This document shows, piece after piece, positions 9,158 through 19,161 of a stretch of DNA of 64,000 nt (position 1 is its first letter; every line of letters starts with the position of its first letter). The DNA lies in the NCBI GenBank assembly GCA_036508135.1, contig DATCHW010000259.1, positions 1 through 64,000 on the forward strand, read 5' to 3'. The notes under the pieces are model-generated. The model was given only the letters and a program-made list of their open reading frames with translations. It did no database searches and was not told the DNA's origin. The translations under genes and the position numbers were made by a program. Source of the DNA: DATCHW01 sp036508135 (GTDB lineage Bacteria > Bacteroidota > Ignavibacteria > Tepidaquicellales > Tepidaquicellaceae).

Positions 9158-9697
9158 CTAAAGAGTTGCTTGTCCGGGTTCCCAGTTACAAGGTGTTAAT
9201 TCTCCTGTTTGAAGTGCATCAAGCACTCTAATTACTTCAGTAACATTCCTTCCTACACTTAAATCATTAACGCAAACCCAACTTACAATACCCTCGGGAT
9301 CAACAATGAAAGTTGCCCGGTAAGCTACTTTCTCATCATCATTTGTAAGTATTCCGAGAGCATCAGCAAGTGACTTCGAAGTATCAGCTAATAACGGGAA
9401 TTTCAAGTCTTTTAAATCCTTGTGATTTGTGCGCCAAGCTAAGTGAACATATTCTGAATCAGTAGATGCACCGATGAGCATCGTATTCTTTCCCGAAAAT
9501 GTTTCAAAAGAGTGGTTAAATTCCGCAATTTCCGTAGGACATACAAAAGTAAAATCTTTTGGATACCAGAACATCACCATCCATTTTTTTGCCTGAATAT
9601 TATCATCGGTGTTGATTGTAGTGAATTCTTTTCCAGGCAGTACTGATACTACTGCAGTCTTTTTCATTACAGGAAATTTCTCTCCTAAATTAATCAT
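9158..9697 (-). CDS. Typical 2-Cys peroxiredoxin (AhpC/Prx family)
   Basis: A thiol peroxidase reducing H2O2 and organic peroxides. 179 aa with the peroxidatic Cys53 in FVCPTEIAEF and a C-terminal Cys170 in TPCNWEPG, the expected resolving-Cys position for typical 2-Cys enzymes. WRTNHKDLKDLKFPLLAD matches AhpC-like members. A strong AAAGGAG lies 7 nt before the ATG. It is 24 bp downstream of a second peroxiredoxin (Bcp type), so two peroxide-detoxifying enzymes of different classes are paired. No peroxide-responsive regulator is visible nearby. Confidence 0.93.
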   Translation of the reverse strand: MINLGEKFPVMKKTAVVSVLPGKEFTTINTDDNIQAKKWMVMFWYPKDFTFVCPTEIAEFNHSFETFSGKNTMLIGASTDSEYVHLAWRTNHKDLKDLKFPLLADTSKSLADALGILTNDDEKVAYRATFIVDPEGIVSWVCVNDLSVGRNVTEVIRVLDALQTGELTPCNWEPGQATL

Positions 9698-9721
9698 TTT
9701 TTTCTCCTTTAAAAATTTATT

Positions 9722-10174
9722 TTAAATATTTAGTAAAACTTCTTCGACGTGTCCTTTTACATTCACTTTCTGAAATATCTTTTCAATGATTCTATTTTCA
9801 TCAATAATGAAAGTAGTTCTTTCGATACCGAAATATTTTTTTCCGTACATACTCTTTTCTTTCCAGACGCCATATTCCTTTATGACCTCAGTCGATTCAT
9901 CGGAAAGTAAAGTAAAAGGCAACTCAAACTTTTCTTTGAATTTTAAATGAGACTGAACACTGTCTTTACTTATGCCAATTATTATAGCGTTATGCTTTTT
10001 GAAAACTTTAACATTGTTCTTGAAATCGCATGCTTCAGCAGTACATCCTGAAGTATTATCTTTAGGATAAAAATAAAGAACAACTTTTTTTCCTTTAAAA
10101 TCTTTGAATGATATCTCTTCTCCCTTTTCATTTCTTAAAATAAAATCAGGTGCAATATTTCCAATTTTTAACAT
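9722..10174 (-). CDS. bcp: Thioredoxin-dependent thiol peroxidase (Bcp/PrxQ)
   Basis: A 150-aa monomeric peroxiredoxin. The active site reads DNTSGCTAEACDF, with peroxidatic Cys44 and resolving Cys49 five residues apart, diagnostic of the Bcp/PrxQ class. GISKDSVQSHLKFKEKF and the LLSDE segment complete the fold. It is reduced by thioredoxin in family members. It sits 6 bp after ftsX and 24 bp before the typical 2-Cys peroxiredoxin on the same strand. Confidence 0.94.
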   Translation of the reverse strand: MLKIGNIAPDFILRNEKGEEISFKDFKGKKVVLYFYPKDNTSGCTAEACDFKNNVKVFKKHNAIIIGISKDSVQSHLKFKEKFELPFTLLSDESTEVIKEYGVWKEKSMYGKKYFGIERTTFIIDENRIIEKIFQKVNVKGHVEEVLLNI

Positions 10175-10180
10175 ATTATT

Positions 10181-11056
10181 TTAATTATGTTTTTCTTTTA
10201 TAAATCTTCCAGCTGATAATGTACTGCCAAACACACCGAGAAAAATCCCAATAAGAACGATGTATATTAAATAATCGAAACTTAAAAACTCAAATTGAAG
10301 TTCAGTCTGACCCATTACAGTATTAAAATACAAAAAAATCAAGTAAAGAATTCCGATAGAAAAAACTCCTCCGAGAAGTCCCTGAATAAAACCTTCAAGT
10401 ACAAATGGCGTCTTGATAAAAGTTTTGGAAGCACCTAATAGGTATAATGTCTCTATATTTTTTTTCTTGGCCGAAATTACGAGCCGGATTGTGTTTGAAA
10501 CCAGGAAGATTGATGTTATGGAAATCAGGATTAATACAGTCAGATTGATAAACAGCCAACCGGAAGTGTTCTTTTCCAATAATTCAAGATTTTTTTCAGG
10601 AAATACAATATCGGCTACGTTTGGGAATGCTGCGATCTGACTCTTAATTTTATTCATAATATCAAGCGATTTATATTCTTCATATACATTAATTTTCAGA
10701 GAAGCTGGCAGGGGATTGAATTCGAAAATCTCAAGCATTTCCTTCCCGAAATCTTTTTCGAAAATCTTAGAGGCATCATCTTTCGAAACATAGGTTATAG
10801 TTTTCACGCCTCCTATTGTTTTAATCTTATCTCTTAATGCATTTAAGTCTCCCATACTCACATTATCTTCCAGGAAAACTTCAATCTCAACTTTATCTTT
10901 AATGGATTTTAAAAGTTTATTGGAATTAACGGATAGTGTTAAATAAATTGAAACGAGAATAAGTGATAACGTAATTGTGAAAATTGAAGCAATAGTTGAA
11001 AACTTTGCTGTATTAAAACCTCTTAATGTTTCTTTAATTATATAACCAATCTTCAT
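10181..11056 (-). CDS. ftsX: Cell division protein FtsX
   Basis: Permease-like partner of FtsE that regulates peptidoglycan hydrolases at the septum. 291 aa with four predicted membrane helices: one near residues 20-45, then three in the C-terminal half (LFINLTVLILISITSIFLV; the GGVFSIGILYLIFLYF region; YLIYIVLIGIFLGVFGSTL). The extracytoplasmic loop between the first two is the usual FtsX domain. ftsE is not in the window. It is followed 6 bp later by bcp and preceded 7 bp by a Na+/solute symporter. Confidence 0.88.
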   Translation of the reverse strand: MKIGYIIKETLRGFNTAKFSTIASIFTITLSLILVSIYLTLSVNSNKLLKSIKDKVEIEVFLEDNVSMGDLNALRDKIKTIGGVKTITYVSKDDASKIFEKDFGKEMLEIFEFNPLPASLKINVYEEYKSLDIMNKIKSQIAAFPNVADIVFPEKNLELLEKNTSGWLFINLTVLILISITSIFLVSNTIRLVISAKKKNIETLYLLGASKTFIKTPFVLEGFIQGLLGGVFSIGILYLIFLYFNTVMGQTELQFEFLSFDYLIYIVLIGIFLGVFGSTLSAGRFIKEKHN

Positions 11057-11063
11057 ATAAATT

Positions 11064-12842
11064 TTATCGGATAGTTTCCCATCCTCTTTTATTTAAATCA
11101 TAAAAAATAATAGCACCTGCAATTAAACCTACAATAATAAATATAAATCCTGAGATATAATCACCAAAAATTATTTTTCCGGTACCAAACAAAAACATAT
11201 ATACTAAGATAATACCAAGAAACCAATCAATAAACAGAAAAAAATAGTTTGAATCGGATTTGACTTCAGGAAGTTTTTCATAAATCTTTTTCCAGCCTGC
11301 ACCACCCGGATGCACTCTCTTATAAAATTCAATTAATTTGGATTCTTCAGTCGGTTTTGTTATAAAAGATGTTATTATCCAAACAAGAGTTGTTATAGGG
11401 ACGATTATGAATAATGTATGCGGAAAGGAAATTGAAAAAAGATCCGCTTTATTTCCAAAATGTAAAAACCCATAAACCAAAAATGGAGTAATCGTAGCAG
11501 CAATTTCGCTGATAGCATTCACTCTCCACCAAAACCATCGTAAAATAAGAACGAGACCGAGTCCTGCGCCACACTCAATAACGAAACTCCAAACACCCGA
11601 AATGCTTTCCATTTGAGTTGTAACTAAGACTGAAAGGAACATAAATACGATCGTCATTAATCTCGAAATAAGAACATAATGCTTTTCATCTTTTGATTTA
11701 ATAATAAATCTTTTATAAAAATCGTTTATGAAATATGATGTACCCCAATTAAGATGTGTAGAGATAGTGGACATATATGCTGCGAAAAATGCCGCGAGCA
11801 ATAAACCTTTTAAACCGACAGGGAGGAAATCATTCATCGCTTTAACATAACCTAACCCCTTATCTGCCATAGGAAGATTCGGATAAAGAATTGTTGCACA
11901 TAGACCAACAATTATCCAGGGCCAGGGTCTGATACAATAATGTGCAACCTGAAAAAAGAAAGTAGCTAAAAGCGAATGCTTTTCGTTTTTTGCACTCATC
12001 ATCCTTTGAGCAACATATCCTCCGCCTCCTGGTTCAGCACCCGGATACCAGGCAGCCCACCATTGAATTCCGATATAAGCAAGAAATGTTGAGATTGTAA
12101 TTGCAAAAGCACCTGCATATTCTGACGCAGCATTTTCAGATGAAATATCCGGAGTGAACTTTAAAGCCCAGGGAGGTAACTTTGCCTGAAGTCCTTCAAT
12201 CCCACCAATTTGAGGTTGATTAACAACTATAATGGCGAGTATTATACATCCAGTCATGGCGAGAACAAACTGAAATGCATCTGTAACTGCAACACCCCAT
12301 AAACCGGATATCGCCGAATAGCCTGCAGTAATCAACATACAGATTCCTACATAAATAATTACATTACCGGAATTAATATATTCCGGAAACATACCCATCA
12401 GAATTTTCATCATTGCTAGATTTACCCAGCCCATTATAATAGTATTCATAAAAATCCCAAGATAAAGCCCTTTGAAGCCTCTGAGGAATGCTGCGGCTTT
12501 ACCTGAGTATCGTAATTCTATAAACTCCACATCGGTTAAAATATTCGCTCTTCGCCATAATCTCGAAAAGAAAAACACTGTAAGCATTCCCCCTATCAAC
12601 ATATTCCACCAGAGCCAGTTACCTGCGATTCCGTTTTTACCGACTAATTCTGTTACTGCAAGAGGCGTGTCTGCGGCGAAAGTAGTAGCCACCATTGACA
12701 ATCCTGCAATCCACCAGGTAAGGTTTCGTCCGGAAAGAAAAAAATTCTCTGTACTACCGCTTGCCTTTTTACTATAATAGACACCTATCAAAAGAGATAA
12801 TAAAAAATATAGCCCCAGTATTAACCAATCAATAAATTGCAT
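11064..12842 (-). CDS. Sodium:solute symporter (SSS family)
   Basis: 592 aa with about 13-14 membrane segments. The N-terminus (LILGLYFLLSLLIGVYYSKK ... ENFFLSGRNLTWW) is the classic first SSS helix and the GR-W motif. AAYMSTISTHLNWGTSYFINDFYKRF corresponds to the conserved region of TM8, with the Ser/Thr that bind the Na+2 ion. Substrate is not predictable (sugar, inositol or amino acid). It is the first gene of the leftward operon with ftsX, bcp and the peroxiredoxin, though a separate promoter for ftsX is possible. Confidence 0.9.
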   Translation of the reverse strand: MQFIDWLILGLYFLLSLLIGVYYSKKASGSTENFFLSGRNLTWWIAGLSMVATTFAADTPLAVTELVGKNGIAGNWLWWNMLIGGMLTVFFFSRLWRRANILTDVEFIELRYSGKAAAFLRGFKGLYLGIFMNTIIMGWVNLAMMKILMGMFPEYINSGNVIIYVGICMLITAGYSAISGLWGVAVTDAFQFVLAMTGCIILAIIVVNQPQIGGIEGLQAKLPPWALKFTPDISSENAASEYAGAFAITISTFLAYIGIQWWAAWYPGAEPGGGGYVAQRMMSAKNEKHSLLATFFFQVAHYCIRPWPWIIVGLCATILYPNLPMADKGLGYVKAMNDFLPVGLKGLLLAAFFAAYMSTISTHLNWGTSYFINDFYKRFIIKSKDEKHYVLISRLMTIVFMFLSVLVTTQMESISGVWSFVIECGAGLGLVLILRWFWWRVNAISEIAATITPFLVYGFLHFGNKADLFSISFPHTLFIIVPITTLVWIITSFITKPTEESKLIEFYKRVHPGGAGWKKIYEKLPEVKSDSNYFFLFIDWFLGIILVYMFLFGTGKIIFGDYISGFIFIIVGLIAGAIIFYDLNKRGWETIR

Positions 12843-13088
12843 AGAGTAAAGTTAAATTTTTTGGAGTAAAATTTTAAAATAATTAAAAATAAATTAAATT
12901 TGAATTTAAAAGATTGAATCGAATCGATAAATCAATAAAATTTAAAATGTGATAAATAAGAGAATTTATTAATGCATTTGAAATTTTATCAATTGAATAT
13001 AATAATTAATCAAACTAAATTACGATTAAGATTATGAATTTAATAATTTATTTAAGAGAGTTTATTCAATTTTAAATACGAATTTTTA

Positions 13089-15155
13089 ATGCAATCAAAA
13101 AGAGTTACATTCTTCAAAGGGATTATTACCTTTTTTTTCACATCGTTTTTAGTATTTGCACTTTCTTCTTATTCAATTTATTTTCCATATATTGCATCTC
13201 CGAGGCCTTTTGATGATGTGAATAATAAGTTTACTAATGCCGGTAACATACAGATGACTGTTACTAATTATGGTACTATTGGGAAAGGTTTTTGCGGCAC
13301 TCAACCTTCTTGTATGTATCCTGCGGGTTCAGGAATTGAAAACTTATGGCTCGGCGGTTTGTGGGTCGGCGGTATTAAAGGTGGACAAACATACGTAACA
13401 ACCGGAGCAATTGATGTTTCGAATGCTAACAAAACTGAAGGATTTGAATATACTAACGGTCCCGGATCTATAATTACTGAAAGATCAACATTGATCACAT
13501 CACCATTTTATGATCCAAAAGCTGTTTCACATCAAGATTTTATTTGCGAATTTGTTGATACAAATACAACAGGTATGCAGAACCACATACCCTTGGGTAT
13601 CAAAGTTTTGTTGGAAACGTATACTTATAATTTGAACTTTGCGAATTCATTTGTAATTTTAAATTACAAAATTGTGAATATTGGATATAATGGTAGCACT
13701 TCTTCTATAGATAGTTTATACATTGGTTTATGGAAAGACTGTGTTGTCCGTAATCTCAATGTAGCTGTTAACCCTTGTAGTCCGGGAACTTCATTTTATT
13801 CTCATGGAGCCACCGGTTATGTTGATTCATTAAGAATGGAGTATACTTATGATTATGACGGAGATCCAGGATTTACTGATAATTATGTAGGTGTAAAACT
13901 TCTTGGAGCATACCCAAGAGTTGATACAGAAAAGGTTAGTTCAAAATTTACTATATGGCAGTTTAAAAATACTTCTGATCCTGTTTATTTTTCTCCTACA
14001 GATGATATCCAAAGGTACAGTAAAATGAAAGGATTCCTTGCTCCCGGAACAGTTATTGACACTAATAGAATTAATTATCTAAGGTTAAATCCTGCAAACA
14101 GGGTTACTTTAATTTCATACGGACCTTTTAAAAATATAAATGGAACTCCTTTGACTTTAAGGTATCAACAAGATACTATAAATGCAGTATTTGCTGTTGT
14201 TTGTGCTAAGAAGAATGGTACTGACCCTGCAAGGTTTGATACAGATTTCCAAAGAGAAATACTTTATAAGAATGCAGGTTGGGCGCAAAGGTCTTATGAT
14301 AACGGTTATAAGCTTCCTTCGCCGCCTGATATTCCAATCACAAGAACTGAAATTTCTGATAAAAAAGTAACTTTATGGTGGACAAATAATGCTGAAAATT
14401 CAGTTGACCCAATTTCAGGGAAAAAAGATTTTGAAGGTTATAGAATTTATAGAACTAATACTGGAGCAGATTTAACACAGAACCTTGATTTAATGACTGC
14501 ATTAAAATTAGTCGGAGACTTCGATTCTTGTTGTAATGCATATTTTAATAATACCGGTTTTACGTTTATAAAGTATAGCGATACAGAACCAAAAATGTTT
14601 TCCGGCGATACTAATAAATATTGGTACAGGTTTGATTTCTCAAATCAGCTAAACGGATTTCAATATATTTATTCAATAACATCCTATGATAAAGGTGACC
14701 CATCGCAAGGGCTTGAATCGCTTGAAAGTAGTTTGTTAGCTAATATTAAGAGAGTAATTGTTGGAACATCTGCCAAGGATAATTCAAATGCCGAAGTGGG
14801 AGTTTATCCAAATCCATATTATGGTAGTGCTATTTGGGACGGAACAGGTGGGCAAAAAGAAGTATTACGGAAAATATATTTTTATAATCTGCCATCAAAA
14901 TGTGATATTTCTATCTGGACTCTCTCAGGAGATTTAGTGATAAAGCTTTCTCACGATGCTTCAACTTATAATGGCAGTGATATTAAATGGTTTAAAACAT
15001 ATTCGGATGGAAATCAAAAATTTGCTGGTGGTGAGCATGCCTGGGATTTAATCACTAAAGATAATCAGGCAACTGCATCGGGTTTGTATTTATTTACTGT
15101 TAAAGATGCAGTTACAGGTGAAATTAAAAAAGGTAAGTTCTTAATTGTTAAATAA
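13089..15155 (+). CDS. Exported protein with T9SS-like C-terminal domain
   Basis: 688 aa with an N-terminal hydrophobic export segment (FFKGIITFFFTSFLVFALSS). The middle is beta-rich with no motif I recognise. A fibronectin-III-like stretch (about residues 415-500: PPDIPITRTEISDKKVTLWW) and a C-terminal beta domain (GVYPNPYYGSA ... ASGLYLFTVKDA ... KKGKFLIVK) resemble the sorting/CTD fold of type IX-secreted proteins. It is probably displayed on or released from the cell surface. It begins a rightward cluster of exported proteins. Function unknown. Confidence 0.75.
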   Translation: MQSKRVTFFKGIITFFFTSFLVFALSSYSIYFPYIASPRPFDDVNNKFTNAGNIQMTVTNYGTIGKGFCGTQPSCMYPAGSGIENLWLGGLWVGGIKGGQTYVTTGAIDVSNANKTEGFEYTNGPGSIITERSTLITSPFYDPKAVSHQDFICEFVDTNTTGMQNHIPLGIKVLLETYTYNLNFANSFVILNYKIVNIGYNGSTSSIDSLYIGLWKDCVVRNLNVAVNPCSPGTSFYSHGATGYVDSLRMEYTYDYDGDPGFTDNYVGVKLLGAYPRVDTEKVSSKFTIWQFKNTSDPVYFSPTDDIQRYSKMKGFLAPGTVIDTNRINYLRLNPANRVTLISYGPFKNINGTPLTLRYQQDTINAVFAVVCAKKNGTDPARFDTDFQREILYKNAGWAQRSYDNGYKLPSPPDIPITRTEISDKKVTLWWTNNAENSVDPISGKKDFEGYRIYRTNTGADLTQNLDLMTALKLVGDFDSCCNAYFNNTGFTFIKYSDTEPKMFSGDTNKYWYRFDFSNQLNGFQYIYSITSYDKGDPSQGLESLESSLLANIKRVIVGTSAKDNSNAEVGVYPNPYYGSAIWDGTGGQKEVLRKIYFYNLPSKCDISIWTLSGDLVIKLSHDASTYNGSDIKWFKTYSDGNQKFAGGEHAWDLITKDNQATASGLYLFTVKDAVTGEIKKGKFLIVK

Positions 15156-15197
15156 TTTTAAAATTAAAATCGATAATTAAAATACAAATATAAATTT

Positions 15198-17486
15198 ATG
15201 AAAAAATTAAAATACTTAACATTGTCCGTAATATTTGTTATGTTTTCTTATATAGTAATAGCAAATATTATGACTTGGATGAATGTTTCTTTAATGCAAA
15301 TTGAAACAGTTTCAAACGATTCTCTTACGGTTGGAAAAGACTGGTCTCCTATGATAGGTGATTCTGTTCAATTCATTTGTAGAGTTGTTGCACCTCCACA
15401 AGTTTCTATCGGTGGTGTTTATCATACACTTTTAAGAGGAACTGCAAGTTGGACCTGTTATGCGCAAGACACTTCAAATAGTGTTTATGGCGGTATAGTT
15501 ATAAGACAAGGTTCAAGGTTTACCAATACATATTTACAAAATCTTGACACAGGTAACATTATAACTGTTAAAGGTATTGTTCAGGAGTTTTGGTCAACTT
15601 CGGTAACTGGTTTAGATAGAAACAGGTCGGGTTATTTAACTCAAATAGCTCTTGATACGTCAGCCGCAATAACTATAAATTCTTTAGGCGGAAACAGACC
15701 AACTCCAAAGTTAGTTAATATTACTGATTTTGCTATTGGAGATTATCCAAATGCAGGTGGCTCTATTAATTATGTGGGCGGCGAAAAGTATGAAGGTATG
15801 TATGTTGAGATAAGAAATGTTACAGTTGGTCCCGGTTTAGTAAGCAGACAACCATTTAGTATAGTAGATGCAAACGGAAATAAATTATACGTCAGGGATT
15901 ATTCAAATTTTTACCCGGGTGCGGGTGGTCCTTCACCTGTGTTTGATACATTGAGACCTTGGACAGCACCTGCTCAAGGTACTATAGTTAATTATATAAA
16001 AGGTGTTATTATCAATTGCAATAACGAAGGTGTTCTTGGAAATACTTTACCTTATGTTATAGTTCCTATTTATCCGAATGATTTAAGTTTAGGGGGTGTC
16101 CCTCCGCAACTTTCAGGTCCGAGTAAAACTCCCGGTGTTCCTACACCTACTGATAGTGTACAAGTGACGGTAACAGTATCAAGCACAACAACGATAACGG
16201 GTGTTAACGTTGTTTATAAAATAAATGGCGGGGCATTTACAAGCAAAAATATGCCAAATGTCGCCGGAAATATTTTCTCAGCAAAATTACCTCCAAGACC
16301 ATTAAATGATTTAGTTGAGTATTATTTCAGTGCAAGTAATACTGCAGGTTTAACAAGACTTCTTCCTGCAGATACTTCAATTTCAAAATTGTTCTATGTC
16401 GTGAAAGCAAGTGATTCGCTTTCAGTTCAGGATGTACAATATTGTGTGAACGATGGTGGACATTCAGGTTATGAAAATGCAATCGTTAGAGGAGTTGAAG
16501 GTATTGTTACAGCTGATACTATTGATTTTAAAAACTACACTTGTACTTCGTGTCCGGGTGGAGCTGTTACTGCGCCTGTCAGAGTTATAATTCAAAATGG
16601 TACAGGTATTTTCAGCGGTATTTGGATTAGTGGTCCGCCTACTGATCAATTACGCAGAGGTCAACAAGTTAGGATTAGAGGAACGGTTACGTATAATTTT
16701 GGAATGAATACAATCTTAACATCCTCTCCGTCGGACGTTCAGATTTTATCAACAGGAAATCCTTTACCAACTCCTGAAAATTTAACTGCTTCGGTTCTTG
16801 CTAACAGTAAAGCAGGTGGAGATTTATCTATAAAAAAATGGGAAAGTGTTCTTGTTAGGTTGAATACACCTGTTTGGATTACCTGTATTAATGCAAGTAG
16901 AGGAACAGCTTGCACAACTATTGATCCTTTGATTGATACTACATTTAGAAGAAATTTTGGTGAGTTTTTAGTAATTGATAATTCATACACAGAGGCAAGA
17001 GTAATGCTTCCCGGAGCTAATCATACATTCACCAATAATTGGGATGGTGTAACTTCAGGAAAAACTTTGCTAACTAAATACGATTCTATTTCTTATATGC
17101 AAGGTATATTATATTATGCATACACGAATTATAAAATTTGCCCGAGAAATAATTCTGACTTTGGAACTGTTATACCTGTTGGAGTTAAACCGATTTCGAG
17201 TGAAGTTAAGTCGTTTAAATTAAATCAAAATTATCCGAATCCGTTTAATCCGGTTACAAGAATTAGTTTCTCGTTATCGATGTATTCGAAGGTTATTGTG
17301 AAAGTTTATGATTTATTGGGTAGGGAAGTCAGACAATTAGTAAATGAAAATATGAATGCGGGTAGTTTTATGATTGATTTCAATGGCGCAGATCTTGCAA
17401 GTGGTGTTTATTTTGTCAGGATGACTGCTGATGGCAGGGATGGTACGAGTTTCGCTGATACCAAGAAAATGTTGTTAATAAAATAG
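15198..17486 (+). CDS. T9SS-secreted OB-fold-containing protein
   Basis: 762 aa with an N-terminal signal (YLTLSVIFVMFSYIVIANI). It has two beta-rich OB-like regions (about residues 40-150 and 400-500, with phrases such as GNIITVKGIVQEF and RRGQQVRIRGTVTY) and Ig-like repeats between them. The C-terminus is an archetypal type IX sorting tail (FKLNQNYPNPFNPVTRIS, then KVYDLLGREV, ASGVYFVRM, KKMLLIK). It is therefore exported across the outer membrane by T9SS. OB-like repeats of this kind occur beside secreted nucleases and phosphoesterases, but no catalytic domain is visible. A strong terminator follows. Confidence 0.8.
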   Translation: MKKLKYLTLSVIFVMFSYIVIANIMTWMNVSLMQIETVSNDSLTVGKDWSPMIGDSVQFICRVVAPPQVSIGGVYHTLLRGTASWTCYAQDTSNSVYGGIVIRQGSRFTNTYLQNLDTGNIITVKGIVQEFWSTSVTGLDRNRSGYLTQIALDTSAAITINSLGGNRPTPKLVNITDFAIGDYPNAGGSINYVGGEKYEGMYVEIRNVTVGPGLVSRQPFSIVDANGNKLYVRDYSNFYPGAGGPSPVFDTLRPWTAPAQGTIVNYIKGVIINCNNEGVLGNTLPYVIVPIYPNDLSLGGVPPQLSGPSKTPGVPTPTDSVQVTVTVSSTTTITGVNVVYKINGGAFTSKNMPNVAGNIFSAKLPPRPLNDLVEYYFSASNTAGLTRLLPADTSISKLFYVVKASDSLSVQDVQYCVNDGGHSGYENAIVRGVEGIVTADTIDFKNYTCTSCPGGAVTAPVRVIIQNGTGIFSGIWISGPPTDQLRRGQQVRIRGTVTYNFGMNTILTSSPSDVQILSTGNPLPTPENLTASVLANSKAGGDLSIKKWESVLVRLNTPVWITCINASRGTACTTIDPLIDTTFRRNFGEFLVIDNSYTEARVMLPGANHTFTNNWDGVTSGKTLLTKYDSISYMQGILYYAYTNYKICPRNNSDFGTVIPVGVKPISSEVKSFKLNQNYPNPFNPVTRISFSLSMYSKVIVKVYDLLGREVRQLVNENMNAGSFMIDFNGADLASGVYFVRMTADGRDGTSFADTKKMLLIK

Positions 17487-17496
17487 TGATTTTATA

Positions 17497-17539
17497 ATTC
17501 TCGTTACGGAACTTTGGTTTCGTAACGAGAATGTTTTTT
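17497..17539 (+). terminator. Intrinsic terminator
   Basis: A perfect 12-bp stem (17497-17508 with 17521-17532) and a 12-nt loop, followed by GTTTTTT. It lies 11 bp after the stop of the 762-aa secreted protein and closes the 13-17.5 kb transcript. Confidence 0.88.
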
Positions 17540-17693
17540 AATAGATAGATGTGTTTAGTGCTTTGGGATGTGTTAATTTCCTCTGAATCTGTGCAGATTG
17601 GTTTAGAAGAAAAGTTAAAAATGAGCTGTTTTCGAGGTTTTAGTAAGAAATATATTTAAATTTATATTTTAAGAGAAATAATATCATAATTAC

Positions 17694-19124
17694 ATGATTA
17701 AAAATTTTACTGCTTTGTTCTTATTTATTTTAGGGTTTATGTATTTTGCTTCATGTAGTGACCCTATTACAGGAATTAAGCCTAATATGCCTCCGAATAC
17801 TTATCTATCTGTATTTTCGATGCCGGGAGATACTATCGCACCCGGTAGGACAGTCAAAAAGATTTCGTGGTGGGGAGACAGCCCGGCAGGCATAGTTGTT
17901 GGTTTTAGGATTTCATTTGATTCCTTAAATTGGGCGTTCACAACACAAAATGATAGTACATTTACTTTTACAATAAGTGGTCAGGATAGTCTATTTAAAA
18001 TTTGGGTTGCTTCAGTTGATGATAAGGGGATTGTTGATCCTACACCTGCATCGAACTTATATCCGGTTGTGAATAGTGCTCCTTCAATGATTTTTGACCC
18101 GTCAGTAACTTTACCCGATACAATATTTCCTATTGCTACAGTGAAATGGATAGGTACAGACCCTGACGGCGATGGTACGATTGCAAATTATTTATATTCT
18201 ATAAATGATACTATACATTTTAAACCACTTCCTGGAAGTCTGAATATTATGACTCTCACGAAGGACAGCGGTCTTGTACAGGGAAGAACCTGCATTTATA
18301 TGAAGGCACAGGATAATGCACACGCGTTTAGTCCGATTGTTCGTATGCCCCAGGATACTGCAAAATATTTTTACGTGAAAAATACGACGTCAAAGATTCT
18401 TTTAATAAAGGATATGCCAACAAGTGAATTTAGTACTGCGGAAACTTATTTCGGACAGGTTATGGATACGATTCATTATGATGTACTTGATATTAGATCA
18501 AACAACGGAAATTTAATTCCAAAGATTATTAATCCAATGTTTATCGAAACGCTGAAGTTGTTTAAAATTGTTATGTGGGTTGCTAATCATAATGGTGGGG
18601 GAAAACCTGAAGATGATCCTAACTTGAATCTTGCACAGAATTCACTTCCTTATTTTATTAACAATGGAGGGAAATTGTTCTGGTCATCTGGTTTTCCAAA
18701 TGTTTCAATCATTCAAGGTTCATTATTTAACTTTGCACCTATAGATAGTATAAAAACAACTTGTTTTCTTCAAGGGATTCAAAATACTGATACGACTTTT
18801 CTATGGTATGAAAATTCTTATCCAAAATTGTATGTTAATAATACTATTCCTTTTTTTGGAGCAGGAACTAAAGGAATCTATCCTTCGGTTGGAACAAAAA
18901 TATTGTATAGAATTTATCCAAGAAATTATTGCACTAACGATACTATAACAGTCGGATTCACAAGTCCTGTAAACAATCCGAATTTAATGTTTATGCTGCT
19001 GCCGATATATTATTTAAACGGAAATGTGAATGCCTCGAAAGAATTTATGCATCAGATGCTGATAACAGATTTTGGTTACGGAACTATGAGTTATAAATCA
19101 AGAGGAAACAGAAGAACATTTTGA
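17694..19124 (+). CDS. Exported lipoprotein, function unknown
   Basis: 476 aa. The signal peptide MIKNFTALFLFILGFMYFA ends in a lipobox (ASC, Cys21), so it is lipid-anchored. The body contains Ig/fibronectin-like beta domains (SPAGIVVGFRISFDSLNWAF; VKWIGTDPDGDGTIANY) and a C-terminal alpha/beta part that mentions no known catalytic motif. It lies 37 bp ahead of a TonB-dependent receptor gene, which suggests a surface lipoprotein working with that receptor as in SusC/SusD-like pairs. It has no SusD-like TPR, however, so the analogy is positional only. Confidence 0.7.
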   Translation: MIKNFTALFLFILGFMYFASCSDPITGIKPNMPPNTYLSVFSMPGDTIAPGRTVKKISWWGDSPAGIVVGFRISFDSLNWAFTTQNDSTFTFTISGQDSLFKIWVASVDDKGIVDPTPASNLYPVVNSAPSMIFDPSVTLPDTIFPIATVKWIGTDPDGDGTIANYLYSINDTIHFKPLPGSLNIMTLTKDSGLVQGRTCIYMKAQDNAHAFSPIVRMPQDTAKYFYVKNTTSKILLIKDMPTSEFSTAETYFGQVMDTIHYDVLDIRSNNGNLIPKIINPMFIETLKLFKIVMWVANHNGGGKPEDDPNLNLAQNSLPYFINNGGKLFWSSGFPNVSIIQGSLFNFAPIDSIKTTCFLQGIQNTDTTFLWYENSYPKLYVNNTIPFFGAGTKGIYPSVGTKILYRIYPRNYCTNDTITVGFTSPVNNPNLMFMLLPIYYLNGNVNASKEFMHQMLITDFGYGTMSYKSRGNRRTF

Positions 19125-19161
19125 AAAAAAGAATCCTAAAAGATATTAATTTAAGTAATAT